Assembly (NCBI GenBank): GCA_000320545.1
Contig: ADNK01001400.1
Span: 62,001 to 126,000 of the forward strand
DNA from: Bigelowiella natans CCMP2755
Lineage: Eukaryota; Cercozoa; Chlorarachniophyceae
Direction: 5' to 3'
Length of the DNA: 64,000 bases
Shown: in pieces, positions 36,735-48,978 of the stretch
How positions within the stretch are numbered: the stretch's first letter is position 1
Layout of the letters: the number at the start of each line of letters is the position of its first letter
The notes under the pieces: model-generated
Seen by the model: only the letters and a program-made list of their open reading frames with translations
Database searches by the model: none
What the model was told of the DNA's origin: nothing
Program-made: the position numbers and the translations under genes

Positions 36735-36774
36735 AGCTAGCTGGTGAGCCAGTGAGCTAGCTGGTGAGCCAGTG
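36735..36774 (+). repeat. Two-copy 20-base tandem repeat
   Basis: Two exact copies of GCTAGCTGGTGAGCCAGTGA in a row, preceded by a TAGC palindrome run. Confidence 0.9.
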
Positions 36775-36854
36775 AGGGCCAGAGGGTGGCCGCACTTTCA
36801 CGCACCACCACACGACATTGCAGCAGCGTCGCAAAAGTGAATGAATCCATCGAA

Positions 36855-37070
36855 GCGGTTCGGCAGGAACAGTTGAAAGGGTCGTGTGCCACGCTGACTC
36901 ACATGCCCGTGACCTGACGAACTGGATCCCCGAAGCAAGACATTGGTGCATCGCATCACATGAGCGAACTAATGGGTGACAGAAGCAGTTCATCAGGAGC
37001 AGCTGAGAGGATCATGACTCACGCCAACTCATCCGTGACCTCCCCAATCAACTGGATTCCCTGAGAATCG
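36855..37070 (+). repeat. Diverged direct duplication
   Basis: Blocks 36855-36940 and 36981-37070 share the order CGGTTCGGCAGGAACAG / CAGTTCATCAGGAGCAG, then TGACTCAC, CCGTGACCT, and AACTGGAT(C/T)CCC. About 70 percent similar by eye; an old duplication. Confidence 0.7.
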
Positions 37071-37289
37071 GTTCGGCTTCACATCAGCATGCCTCGGCTT
37101 TGGACCCAGCACGTCGGTGCGGCGACTACTAGGGGTGGAAAGGAAGAATCTTCCCGGTTTTTGTGGTAGCTCCGAGCGTTCAGTCCATGCGACATGGCAT
37201 CAGAGCGCAAATCATGATTTTCCCGCATGTTGTGGTCTGACATCTCAAAAACCCCGGAACTCTCATAATCTTCTTACTTCGCTTCGCGG

Positions 37290-38070
37290 ATGGAGGTGGA
37301 GGAGATCGCTCTACAGCATGGTCTGCTTTACATGAAGCACTTTTCGAATGACTTCCAACCGCTTTTGGAGGAGCCCCTTTTGGTCAGCCTCTCACAAATC
37401 TGATTGAAATCTCGGTAGGCGCGTGTTAAGAGAGTGACGAACTCTTGGAAGAAGGGATGCAAGACAATTTTTAAGGTTGGGGGTGATGGGACTACTTTCT
37501 ACCTTGTCACCGATTCTGGTGTTAAATTGATGAGGCGTGCCCAGACCACATCGAACCAACAGACTCAAGAAGACCAAAAGGAAGAAAAGAGCCAGAGGCA
37601 GCGCAGGTTCTACTTACTTTTTGCGCGGGTGGATTTCCGACATCGATGTCAACAGATCGAGTATAATTTAGTTCTGTGTTCTCGACAACTAAATGTCATA
37701 TACCTTTAGGAAGAAGTTTAAGTCAAAGTTGAGCCACGCAGAGTGGATTCGCTTCGCCAGAAAAAAAAAGCGCGCAATGACTAAGATCTTCCGCAAAAAA
37801 CCTGCTGCCCGTACAAGTGAAGATGGTGGAGCTTCAGGTGGCCCACAGCTAGAAGAGGAATATTCCACAGAATCGGTTCTGGACAGACGGTGGCGTGGAA
37901 ATCGTTGGGAGTATAGAGTTAAGTGGAAAGGGTATAAAAAGCACACGTGGGAACCAATCGAAAACTTGACTAGCGATGGAGTGCACAACAAAGATCTTCT
38001 CCACTTTCTTAAAGTTACCGGTGGAACTTTGAATGACGTTCCGCGCAGCAAAGATTTAAAGCAGAAATAA
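37290..38070 (+). CDS. Small chromodomain protein
   Basis: Three exons in phase (37290-37382, 37419-37606, 37710-38070) give 213 residues. The C-terminal half is a chromodomain: STESVLDRRWRGNRWEYRVKWKGYKKHTWEPIENL (shown here as STESVLDRR and WEYRVKWKGY and HTWEP), followed by the terminal helix with DLLHFLK. The aromatic residues of the methyl-lysine cage (Y/W near WEYRVKWKGY and W of HTWEP) are kept. The middle is Lys/Arg-rich (ARKKKRAMTKIFRKK). Likely a chromatin reader of methylated histone tails. The first exon is weakly supported and more upstream exons may exist. Retroelement integrases also end in chromodomains, but no integrase or polymerase is nearby. Confidence 0.72.
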
Positions 38071-38720
38071 GATTCCAACAATTTAAGGTGGGCATCGTGG
38101 CCCACACGCAGGAATTAAGTTTGCCTTCATGGGGTTGTGTTTTGCTTCCTGCTGAAAGCAGCAAAGAGATCTAGAGATTGCTCACACGTTACTAGTCCAG
38201 TCACAGCAACCTGATAGCTTCGTCACACAAACTACAACATACACAGCGCTGAGCGTACATTGGTGGAAAATAATAATGCTGGCGCATGAATATGGCTGCC
38301 AATGCTGGCGCATGAATATGGCTGCCAGTGTAAACACGTATCCAGCTTTGCTCGTCACACATCTGCACGACTATGCATGACATGCTAGCATGGCGGTGCG
38401 CGTAGCATTATAATTATGTTGCCTTTCAGGCTGCCCGAGCGCCACTGATGTGCACTCCTTGCGTTTATTTATTACACATTCATTGTGCATAGCGATGTAA
38501 CATGGCAGCGAGGTTCTGCTGGCAGATGTGACTTCGATTACGATACATGCCGTTGCTAGCCTTGGCAAAAAAATCACGCTTATACAAGCTCCACCCTCAT
38601 TTCATGTGCTACGCCAACATGCAGATCATGGGAAATGTAGTCCCATGCCCAGGTCTAGCAGGTTGCATGGCCACAATGCTGTGTCCGTCACGGAGCATAG
38701 GCAAATCGTCATAATAAAAG
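38071..38720. other. Convergent intergenic region
   Basis: Lies between the 3' ends of the chromodomain gene and the CLU-ankyrin-UBA gene. No gene is seen. It contains a 25/26-base tandem duplication at 38278-38328. Confidence 0.6.
38278..38328 (+). repeat. Two-copy 25-base tandem repeat
   Basis: TGCTGGCGCATGAATATGGC plus TGCCAA is present twice back to back with at most one base of difference. Confidence 0.9.
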
Positions 38721-40879
38721 TTATTGATCTTTTTTCCATATCATTATCCGACCCCACGGTAGGAGAACCACCGAGGGAATTGGCGGCGAAATCTGCGCGC
38801 GATTCTCACCTGTGATTTCACATGCATTCGAGTCGCCCTTTTCACTCATATTTGAAGACCTCTCATTGTTCTGAGGTTTCATCGGGTAACTTTTTTTTTC
38901 ATTTTTCATTTCCCCTGATGGTATCAGAGACCCTCTCTCTGTACCGTTCTGTGGACAGGCACCATGATTACCGATCGGTTTATACTTGCTCTTCGAAAAG
39001 TTTCTGGACGTACGAAATTGAGTTTGAGCGGGTGGCAAATATGCACTGCCATCACCAACGCTGATTTCCTTCGCCGTTTTACCATCGTGGCTGATACACA
39101 CCTTGCTTCTGCTGTCTAGTTGGGCTGACGAAGTAGAGGTACCTTGTGCCATGGCGACAGCCTTCTTCGGCGCTGGGCGCTCGCGCTGAGATTTGGATGA
39201 TCCGATATCGGATGCATGCCAGTTACTTCTCACGGGTCTCACGAGTATCGGCGTGCTCCATCTACTGGACGGCAGGGTTGGGAAGTCTTCATCCTTGAAA
39301 CGGAGAGAAGTATCCTGCGACTTTATTCCCTTGAGTCTACGCGCGTAGCTGTCTTGCTTTATAACGCTGCCCCGATGATCCTGTTGTGAGGATGAAGACA
39401 CGCCTGATGATGCCGACGATAGGGAAGAAATGCGAGCCAACCGAGCTGTATCACCAGCTGATCTGTGCCTCGAAGCCGCTAAGGGTTGTTTTTGCCTGCC
39501 ATGGTGCCATTTCGAGCTTGGATCGCTAGTCGCACGCACGGCGCCGGAACGGGGGTAACGAGGCTCATGCATCTGTCCGTCATCGCCTCCTATCTTCTCG
39601 TCGCCGCCTGCAGCGTTGTTGCCGTTGTTGTTCAAGACAAGATCGAGAGCAGCTTCAAGGTCCCACGAGCAGCGTTCAAGGCACGACAGCGCCACAACAC
39701 GCGAAAATCCCATGTCCGTGAGCTGCTTGAGGTGTCTACGCTTCGTGCCTTCTTTTCCCGCTGACGATGATGACGAGCTCGTGGCCAGAGAAACAGGTAT
39801 GCTGCCTGGGGGGCGCTGTTGATGTGGGGCATGAGGTTGCTGCTCGAAGTCCTCCCTTGCGGCTGCTTCTGTTAGCATGGTTTTGATCTCCCGCAAGCTG
39901 TTCTTCCGCCTGATTACATTGAAGGGGAGGGTAGCAGGGCGGGCCTTTCTCGGTGACCGAGACTTCCTGCGCTTTCCCTTGCGCTTTTGGGACGGGGTGC
40001 CGTTCGGTTCCAACACCCTTCCTCCCCCTCCTCCCCCTCCTCCCCCTCCTCCCTCTCCCCCCCTCTTAGGAACCGATTCGGTGGACGATTGCCTCGAAGA
40101 AGACATCGGTTGGGTTTGTTCGCTGCTCAGTGACTGCCGTCCCCCTTCTCCCCCTCGTCCTGCACCCGACGCTCCTTTACGTACATGGCTTTGGCGGGCG
40201 CTGTGCTCTGAAGCAGCTGCTGCCGCCGCCGCCGCCTCGTGTTTCTCGGCCTCCGCCCTCGCAAGGTCCAGCGGTTTCCTCAGGTTGATGTCCTCTGCGT
40301 GGAGGTTGGCTTTCAGCTCAATGAGCGCCTGGACGGCCTGCTGGTGGAAGTGCTTCGTGGCGACGTGCAGCGGGGTCTGGTGCGACAGATCTGGCGTGTT
40401 GACATCTGCCTTGTGCTCGCAGAGCACATGGATGCACGAAAGATCACCGCCCGCGGCCGCAAGGTGCAGCGGCGTGGCGCGGGAGTCGTCTCTGGCCATC
40501 GGATTGGCTCGGTATCGGAGCAGCACTTTGAGGACGGCGCCGGTCGATCCGCGGCCCGTGACGGCGGTGTGGAGGAGCGTGGAGTCTCTGGTGACGAGCT
40601 CTGGGTTGGACTCCAGTACTGAACGGATGACTTCCAAGCCGCCCAAACCCTTTCGTACTGCGATATCGAGCAGCAGAGGCCTCAGAATTGCGGCCCACTC
40701 CGTCTGCTCCGTGGCGATCACGAACGCTAGGCTGTCGTTGGTGTCGATCCAGCGTGATAGCTGCTCGCTGACGGATCTCTCGCGGAGTTGTGCCAGCGGC
40801 CCGTCGTGGCCCACAGCGAGTTTCTCCACTGTGTGGATCTGCTTTGGCATCGATGTCACGTCAGCGCAGATAGATACCA

Positions 40880-40914
<35 letters not shown>

Positions 40915-41292
40915 CATTCATCCGATGGAGTGTGGTTAGAGATATCAAACAAACGAAGAGCGCTCTCCTAAGACCCCGACCTGCTTCCTAAATCTCTCGA
41001 CAATCGTCTGGCTAGCAGGCGGAAGTATGGAAGGGGGCAACGCTTTGGGGTACTTCAGCGAGAGACACAGCAGCTCCTTGAGGATGACGATGGATGACGC
41101 GCCGCCGAACGCCTCGAATCGGATACCATCTCTCTTAGTCCACACCGCGAGCATGCATCGTATGAACCTGTCGTGGGCGGTGGTGAGGAGGGGAGGGGGC
41201 AGGAGATTTACGCAATGTGGTTGGCTGCCGCTTGTGCCAACGCCAGCTCACGTAGTGCAGCGCGATCGACGACGTGTATAATGTTACATATA

Positions 41293-41334
<42 letters not shown>

Positions 41335-42477
41335 TATTTAACAATATGGAAGATTTATAGAAACTCCATCCTCTAATTGCATTCGTTTGGTGGTGGTGGT
41401 GGTGGTGGTGGGGCAGACCGCTCGATGTCCCTGATCTGACGGCGGAAGGCCTCACTCTTGTAGTGCTTCTTGCTCAGTCGCTTCCCGGAAGTTTCCTGCG
41501 TCCATTTGCGGAGAAACGACAATGCGCTGGCGTCCGCGGAGGCATGGTGCCCATTGACCTCCCTAGAGGAGAACACCTGAGGTAGAGGGACACACGCAAG
41601 GCAATGTATTACAAAGGGGTGCGTGCCCACTACTGCTCCTGCTGCTACTCTCCGCTGCTGTTGCGTTGCTCTGTGCTAAGCTATTCATGCTGTCAGTCAC
41701 TCACACTACTACTCGCGACTGTTTTCAGGAAGCATACATCTGCACGAAGAAACAACTCACATGTAGAGCACAGGCAAGGCGTTCCCCGCGCTGCCCCTGC
41801 TCATGCTTCGGATACGACTTGAGCAGGCGTTGGTACATGTCCGCAGCAAGAGCCAGTAACCTCGCGCCAGCCGCCATTGCCTGGGTCTCATGGGCGCGGT
41901 CGGCGACAGAAGGAAAGGGGGAAGAAGACGACGCGACGGTGGCGTATGACGGTCGTTTCGAGATTGCTTTATTAGCAGAGGAGGGGGAGGAGGAGGATAA
42001 TGACGAACGACGTGTGGTGAGCAGGTACTTAATCCCCAGCTCTAGGTAGCGACGAGAGCGCGACAGTTGCAAAATGGAGAGCGGCTTGGAAAGCACGTCG
42101 ATTTCCTCCAGGTCCATCGTGTAGAAGCGAAAGCTGACGCGCGTGTGCCCAGGCCTTGCGTCCGCCTCCAGGTAATGCTGAAACTCTCGGAGACTCTTCG
42201 GGGCGAGCTTTATCCCCGTCATCTTACAGAGATAGTTGAGCACACGGCCCCTCAAGGCTCGAATCACCTTCCAAAGCTTCGGCGAAGACTTGAGACTTGC
42301 CAATGCCAGGCCTTCCTCCTTTGAGCTTCCAAATCGTGCTCGCTTCTCTATCAGCGCTAGATTCCAAAATCGCTTGAAGCAGGAGGAGGAGGAGGAGGAG
42401 GAGGAGGAGGAGGAGAAGAAAGTGGACGATTGGTCACCCTTCTCGTCACTGCCTTGCGCTCCCTTGCCGCCGGTAGT

Positions 42478-42510
<33 letters not shown>

Positions 42511-43274
42511 TGTCGTCGTGGCGACTGCAGAAGGGCCGACCAGGAAGTTGAGCATTCCCACCACCACCCGATTCATCCTGAACTCGGACGGGTACCTGTC
42601 CTCTCGGAGCTGCTCGCGCAGCCAGCCCCTCAGGATGTTCTTCAGCGTGCGCGCGGTCATCTCGACGAGGAGGGTGTCGCGGACTCGGGCGGCCTTCGGC
42701 TGGACGAGGCCGTGCAGCAGGCCAAGGTGCCGGACGTTAATGCCCCTTGCGTGGAGTTCTGATGATACGGGCTCACGAAAGCGGGACGCATCCTCTAACG
42801 ACAACGCCGACAGCTGCCTGGCATAGTCTGGAATTACATGGTCGAGCAGATACTCGGTGGCCTTGGTGGCCTTTTTCTCGTGGTGCTCGGCATCAGGGTC
42901 ACCACGACTGAAACCTGTGAAGGCGTCTGGGGACAGCGGTGGGGAATCGCCCTCTCTCTTGAGAATCTGGAGCAGTTCTGGCCTCACCATCCGATAAAAC
43001 ACCGGCTGGCCAACGATGGGGAGGTGCTCCGTCACCTGCGCGTCTTCTGGGGGAAACGTCCGCGCCAAGTCGAGGAGATACACGCGCCCGTCCTGCCCTA
43101 GATGGGCCTCCACGTCACCCGCACAGTGCAGATCAGCCTTCCCCATCACCTGCAAGAGTTATGAATATATCGCCATCACGTAATGGATGTGGCAAGAAAT
43201 GACGAGGAATACGGTGCCGCAGCTAAGTTTCATTTATCCGCACGCGCATATAAATAAATAAATATATGTGTGTG

Positions 43275-43318
<44 letters not shown>

Positions 43319-45179
43319 TGAATCTTGTTCTATTTATCTCATTAAGGGCAAGATAAACAGGTGAGCTGGTGTGCTTCGTAAAGGGCAGGCATGGGCAGGA
43401 GTCTTTAGAAAGGAACCCACAGCAGCCCACCATCAGTGTAACTCCCACCTTATGCTTGGCGAGATGTAGTTTGGTGGCGGCCTTCTCCATAAGCTCCGCA
43501 ACAGGGTGGGAGTCTGGGGGCACGTGGATTGTGCTGCCGTTACCACCGTAAATGGGCCTTTCGAGCCGCAACCATGGCTGAGCGAGAACACGGTATCCCA
43601 GGTAGTCCAAGGCTACTTGCATCGGCACTCGAAGCGCTGGCCATTCTCTCGCACGCCGTCGGGCAGCAGCTCGGCCACCACCGGACATGTAGGTGTGGAA
43701 GTCTAGGATGTGGTGGGAAGAAGAAGCTAAGCACAACAATTTCTGGAGGAGTTTAACCCTCTCTCCCCTCCTCCTCTCTCTGTCTAGGCCCGATGACAAA
43801 TATATTTATATACAATACATATAATTTTTCTACGAGTGCGTGTGCTTGTCTCTGTGCGTGTGTGCTTGCGTCGTGTGCACTCGTGCGTGGCGTGTGCTTG
43901 CGTTTGTGAAATCGCTACAGTTATTGTGTTTCGCAGAAGGAGCCGAGGTGGTGGCGCTGTTCCTTCTTTGGTTGCGAATCTGCTCGTAGCCGATTTGAAA
44001 GTAGTGGGAGGCGCCGTGGAGATTGTGGGATGCCGACTTTGCAGCGAGCTCATAATTTGCCCTCTCGTTTCCGTACAAGTAACGATATATTACCCCCTGC
44101 TGGTGGGCGTCCTCACCCCCCTTTTCGCCTTTAGCCTTACTGCCCCCTCCCCTATCATTCTTATATATCCTCCTCTTCTTGTGGTGGAGAGGAGGATCGT
44201 AAATCATCTTGAAGAGGATACCCCCGGCCAGATACTTTCGGCCTCCAGCAATACCTCCCACGTGAGATGCAGGGCGGATGGTCTGCTTGTCTTCGGGCAA
44301 GAATTGCTCCATAACGATGATCTTGATATATGACTGAGCCATGGACACAAAATCAACGGAGAGCTGGCTCAAGTGCTCAAAGTCAACGTTCTCGAGGGCC
44401 GATTGGAAGTGTTCGTTCCACTGTATCAATGTTGCCGATTCGCAACTTTCAGAACTCCCGCCTACCCGCCTTCCTGTATCGACTATCTGCCGCCTCAAAA
44501 AGTAGGAGCTTTGAGCCCGAGTTCGCTCTGCAATGACGGGGGCGTATGTCCTTATTCGTGCCGGTACTTGTACCGCCTTTTTAGATTTATTACGAGATCG
44601 GCCACTCGCCGCCGTCGTAGTTTTCATCGTGTCCTCTAATGTTTCTGAAGAACTTTCCTGTTTAGCGTTGTTGTCTAAGTTCTGCAGCGTGCTCCCAACT
44701 ACGGATGATGCTGTATCCTCAGAAAGTAAGCAGACGTTTTCGATTTCGAGTAACTCTCCTGCGCACTGTTGCCTAACGTTTGATGAACAAGATAGGCATG
44801 ACTTGCGTGGTGGTGTGTGTCAAGTATGTTTTACCTTCGGGCGGCAGGATTGTCTTTGATTTTGATCACCGACGTGCGCTCACCCTTACTGATTATCTGA
44901 ATGGAGTTCGTTCATTAGTGCAAACGAATGTAGCCTTACAATTCTAGTTTTCCGACAAAGGTTGGTTTCTCTCGTTCCTTCCCATTTGCCCGACCCTATT
45001 GTTTCATCGAACCCAGGACAAACTGTCTGTACCTCAACGCTCAACACTGCATCCTTGCACCGTACGTAAACCTTCTTACTCTTCGCCTCGCTTGAGGATG
45101 AAGCTTTCTGTGCGGAAGGATCACGAAACGCAAATCCACTATGAACCTGGACGGGATATACGGGGGGAGAATGCGCCAT
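38721..45179 (-). CDS. CLU-ankyrin-UBA protein
   Basis: A long minus gene. Exons that close in phase: 45179-44890, an exon starting 44772, one ending 43449, 43149-41761, 41576-41419, 41167-40981 and 40841-38721. The N-terminal half follows the CLU (clustered mitochondria) core: WNEHFQSALE, FLPEDKQTIRP, GGIAGGRKYLAGGILFK, YLYGNERANYELAAK, VALDYLGYRVLA, GRVYLLDLARTFPPED, RPELLQ, LSPDAFTGF and ARGINVRHLG. The C-terminal exon carries about four ankyrin repeats (TPLHLAAAGGD, TPLHVATKHFH), long Gly and Ser tracts, and a UBA domain (LTDMGFSRVVALSCL). CLU proteins bind mRNA for mitochondrial proteins and affect mitochondrial distribution; UBA binds ubiquitin. The usual C-terminal TPR array seems replaced by ankyrin plus UBA. 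Phase did not close at about 41250 and 43800, so two small exons there are uncertain. Confidence 0.75.
41298..41328. repeat. (AT)n microsatellite in intron
   Basis: About 15 AT units within the CLU-ankyrin-UBA gene; another AT run lies at 43278-43314 and a GT run at 40883-40911, all in introns of that gene. Confidence 0.9.
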
Positions 45180-46647
45180 CAGTTCGATCCAATTCAGGAA
45201 CGAATTGCAGATACCTTCGTGTCGCCATCAGTCTTCCGGTCGTAAGCACTACCAAGAGAGGGGCGCGACGATAGTTTTCGCCTGCGGCTGTAGTTATCCA
45301 CAAGCCTTGACCTCCTCGAAGAATATATCTGAGGATCTCGTTTCTGGGCCCTGAGTCAGCATGTGTTTACGGCAGAGGTATTGATGTGTGCTTAAACAAT
45401 AACCACTTATATCGACCATACGGTGCTAGCTTATGAATCAAACAAAACTAAGATTTGTAGCTACTTGGAAACACCTATTGCGCGAAATTGTCGCTGCGTC
45501 ATCGGCTTGGGCCCCCTCGCACCCCAGTATTTTTGGATCCATCGCAACTCCCCCCGTGTGGAGAGTGCCACTCTATCTCCGTAATCGAATTATTGTTTTA
45601 TGACTACAGTCGTTTCAGTATGTATTTTATCGATAGTACATCATGAAAAATCCATCCTTGATTCGCAAAACCGGTAACAACAAACATAACAATCGCGCAA
45701 ATCCGCTAGCTTAGCTTAATTTTCATAGATATCATTGGTATAAATAATGCATTTCGGCGATCCGGAGGACGACTGCTCCCCTATTTTCCTGACAAAAATA
45801 AATGGAGCAAGAAAGCCGAACACCGTGGTATTTCGGTAGCATTTTTCTGCGGAGAAAACCAGTGGTAATTGCTGTCGCTGTGCTCGAAAAAGGTAACAAA
45901 GTAAAGAAAAATGAATAATGTGCTGCGTTTCGACCTTATCGACGGATGATGTATCGGTTGTGCATTTGAGAGCTTATTTTCAATTTATTTTGAATCATAA
46001 TGTAAAAGAATGCCCTCAATAATATTAATAAATATGCTTATTCTCTGGAATAATCTCATTATCATCCACAAATATGCTGACGCATTATTATTTAGATGTT
46101 ATTAAAAACTGAATTATTTTCGATCGCATGTGAACGTTAGATCCTTCCCTCCAAATTTATCTCTCTTATGCCAAAACAAGCCTGAAATACCCTGCATTTT
46201 CTTCATAATATGCACTCACCGAGAAGAATATATCCGAAATGCCATATCACAAGTGTTTGACGCCTTGGAAAAAGAATCAGTAATTAGGACCCAGGTTGAG
46301 GATAAACGTTGCCATACAGTCAAGAATTCACTTCACTTTCACATAACGTCATCAATTCTAAGGTAATTTATTCCTAAATTAGATCTCTTTTGAGAAAGTG
46401 GAGGGCCGTCTAAACCTGAAATCACACAGACCGCCATCACCAACACTCCGAAGGGCTGCGTCTGTTCCTGCATCTTCAGTTGAGTGTCACAAGAACACGC
46501 TATTACAAGAGCTCTCAGTATTCAGGTACCTTTTGAATTACTAGAAGGCTAAAGGATGGGCTGTGTTCTTGTTGGTTTGTGTGCGTGTGTGTGTGTGTGT
46601 GTGTGTACGTGTATTCAGTTGAGTGTTTTCTTTTCGAAGGTAGAACA
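45180..46647. other. Divergent intergenic region, AT-rich
   Basis: Lies between the starts of the CLU-ankyrin-UBA gene (minus) and the CDK gene (plus). I see no supported gene; a short plus frame at 46130-46366 has no recognisable domain. A GT run at 46583-46604 lies just upstream of the CDK start. Confidence 0.5.
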
Positions 46648-47300
46648 ATGTCGGAAAGCAAAGAATTGGTCGGAATGGACCGATACAATAAGATCGAGAA
46701 GATCGGTGAAGGGACCTATGGTGTTGTTTACAAGGCTCAAGACAAGCTTACCAAGGAAATAATCGCACTGAAGAAAATCAGACTCGAGGCTGAGGACGAG
46801 GGCGTTCCTTCCACTGCTATCCGAGAGATTTCGCTACTTCGGGAACTACAACATCCTAACATTGTTAAGTACGTATTCTTCTAAGCGCGAAGTCTACAAA
46901 TTTTAACCATATCTCTAATAACCTTATCCTCACCCTGCACAGCCTCAAAGACGTCGTGCACCAGAACCAGAAACTTTATCTCGTGTTTGAATTTTTGGAC
47001 CAAGACTTGAAGAAATACATGGACTTAGTTGGTGGCGATCTACATGAAATGCTTGTAAAGGTATTTTGACATCATTGATACGGTGGATGCTTTCTGATTC
47101 CTCTTCGTTTTTTAGTCATACGTGCAACAGTTGCTGAAGGGGATCGCCTTCTGCCATGCTCACAGAGTTCTACATAGAGATCTTAAGCCTCAAAACCTTC
47201 TCATTGATAAGAAGGGAGTTCTTAAGTTGGCAGACTTTGGCTTGGCAAGAGCATTTGGCATTCCTGTGCGAACTTACACTCACGAGGTAAATATATATGA

Positions 47301-47342
<42 letters not shown>

Positions 47343-47948
47343 CTGCAATATGAGATAACTTCGTCCGGTAGATTGATTCTCATTCAACATCAAGGTTGTC
47401 ACTCTGTGGTATCGTGCTCCCGAGATTCTTCTGGGAGGAAAAGAATATTCAACACCTGTCGATATGTGGTCCGTCGGAACCATATTTGCTGAAATGGCTA
47501 CTAGAACCCCGTTGTTTCCAGGAGATTCAGAGATTGACCAGCTCTATCGTATTTTCAGGTAATTCATTGCCAGTCTTGTCGAATGGCAGATATTTTTTAA
47601 AACATCTTGATTTTGCACTTAGGGCTCTCGGAACTCCAAACGAGCAAATATGGCCGGGAGTGACAAAGTATCCTGACTACAGAACTACTTTTCCTCAATG
47701 GACTCCACAGAGTCTGAAGAAAATTGTTCCTACAATGGATTCTCTCGGCCTAGACCTGCTAAGCGTAATTAATAATAAACATGCTTGATAAAGCCCATCT
47801 CATGTTCATTTTTTTGCAGAAAATGTTGATATATGAACCAAGTAAACGAATTTCTGCCCGGGAGGCTCTAAAGCATCCTTACTTCGCGGATCTCAACAAG
47901 GCGAAGAGCTCAAAATCTATTCATGACGTTATGCGCGGATCATCATAA
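46648..47948 (+). CDS. Cyclin-dependent kinase, CDK1/CDKA type
   Basis: Six exons in phase: 46648-46868, 46943-47060, 47116-47286, 47395-47558, 47623-47764 and 47820-47948, giving 314 residues. All CDK1 hallmarks are present: GEGTYGVV with the inhibitory Thr/Tyr pair, PSTAIRE at residues 54-60, [19 protein letters not shown], the activating Thr in [14 protein letters not shown], and [17 protein letters not shown] points to the cyclin-binding kinase that drives entry into S phase and mitosis. The protein starts with a short nine-residue extension before [11 protein letters not shown]. An AT microsatellite fills the intron that splits the activation segment (47287-47394). Confidence 0.96.
47307..47340. 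repeat. (TA)n microsatellite in CDK intron
   Basis: About 17 TA units in the 108-base intron that interrupts the CDK activation loop. Confidence 0.95.
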
Positions 47949-48318
47949 TTAAGAGTCCACTGATGAGATGGATCTTATCTGTCTCTGATTCTGGAATGTA
48001 AGTTCATGGGCATTGAAGCACATTATATTAGATTATGTGTGCGAATGGCAGAAGCCATCTCAGAGCAAGCATTGGTTCAATTTACTTCGTTACGTCCATA
48101 TTATTCAACACCAAAAAAATTGAACTGTGATACCCAAGGCAATTGGTTCGAATGCATTATTGTTAAAGCATCATTTTCATTATTATTAAATGTAGTGCAC
48201 GATACTGTATCAGAATGAATAGGCGAATATGACCACAATGTCGGATCAAATCCATGCATATTTGCATTCACACCGTACTCGAAATTGTCATCTGCATAAA
48301 TGCACGTAAATATAATAT

Positions 48319-48403
48319 ATGAGACGGATGTAATGGAAAAAGTGTTAATTTTTTCAATGGTCATCCTAATTGTAGCTATGCAGAGCAGCGGCTAGACAGC
48401 GCT
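48319..48403 (+). repeat. GGATG...CATCC dispersed element
   Basis: Head GAGACGGATGTAATGG, tail AATTTTTTCAATGGTCATCC, then TAATTGTAGCTATGCAGAGC and GCGGCTA. It aligns with the 15547 copy over its whole length including flanks, so the repeat unit is at least 85 bases. Confidence 0.85.
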
Positions 48404-48603
48404 CAAGTTGTGTCTATGGTCTAGCGTAAGCTAGTCTAGTATAGGGCTACAGACTAGTAGTGTTGTTGTGGTTGTGCCACCATTCTAGCATTGCGGCGAT
48501 GCGTCTAGTACACCTAAACACGTGCGCGCAGCATCGCGGATCGAGCGCGAATGCGAATGATCAAATCGACGTTGGTAGAACGAATGTGGACTATGCGACG
48601 TGC

Positions 48604-48639
48604 GATACATCTCTAGATCTCGATACATCTCTAGATCTC
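48604..48639 (+). repeat. Two-copy 18-base tandem repeat
   Basis: GATACATCTCTAGATCTC occurs twice in a row with no difference. Confidence 0.9.
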
Positions 48640-48978
48640 GCTAGCTCGACATCTTGCAGCACATAACTAGATAATATAGATAATAGAGTCGAGAGTGCAT
48701 GCATGTAGATATTTCCACTGGGTTTTGAAAATTTATAATAGGCAGAAATTCATCATAATTATAGAATCTAGATCTGCTGGAATCTCGATTCAACGATTTA
48801 TTAATATGAGCCATTACTAGAATAGGCTCTCATCAGTTTCGATTTACTTATCGCTACAACTTACTTCTCGTCACTTCTAATATTGATATCGTGTGGTGTC
48901 GTGGTGTCACGGGGGCTGATTCCAAATAACTTAATGGTTATGACTATGACCGTGTTTATCAACGTCTGGTATGAGTCG

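Larger units (their letters stand above)
36190..37289. other. Intergenic region with local duplications
   Basis: No gene is supported. It contains a tandem 20-base duplication (36735-36774) and a diverged duplication of about 85-90 bases (36855-37070). Confidence 0.55.
47949..48978. other. Convergent intergenic region with repeats
   Basis: Between the 3' ends of the CDK gene and the Cys-rich gene. No gene is seen. It holds one of the best GGATG elements (48319-48403) and an 18-base tandem duplication (48604-48639), plus CTAG-rich sequence. Confidence 0.6.

Noticed and set aside
37860-38070. Chromodomain as the end of a retroelement integrase
   Set aside because: No reverse transcriptase, RNase H or integrase core is present, and the gene has spliced in-phase exons.
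42380-42510. GGA and GCA triplet runs as independent genes on plus
   Set aside because: They are the antisense of Ser and Ala tracts in the CLU-ankyrin-UBA exon.
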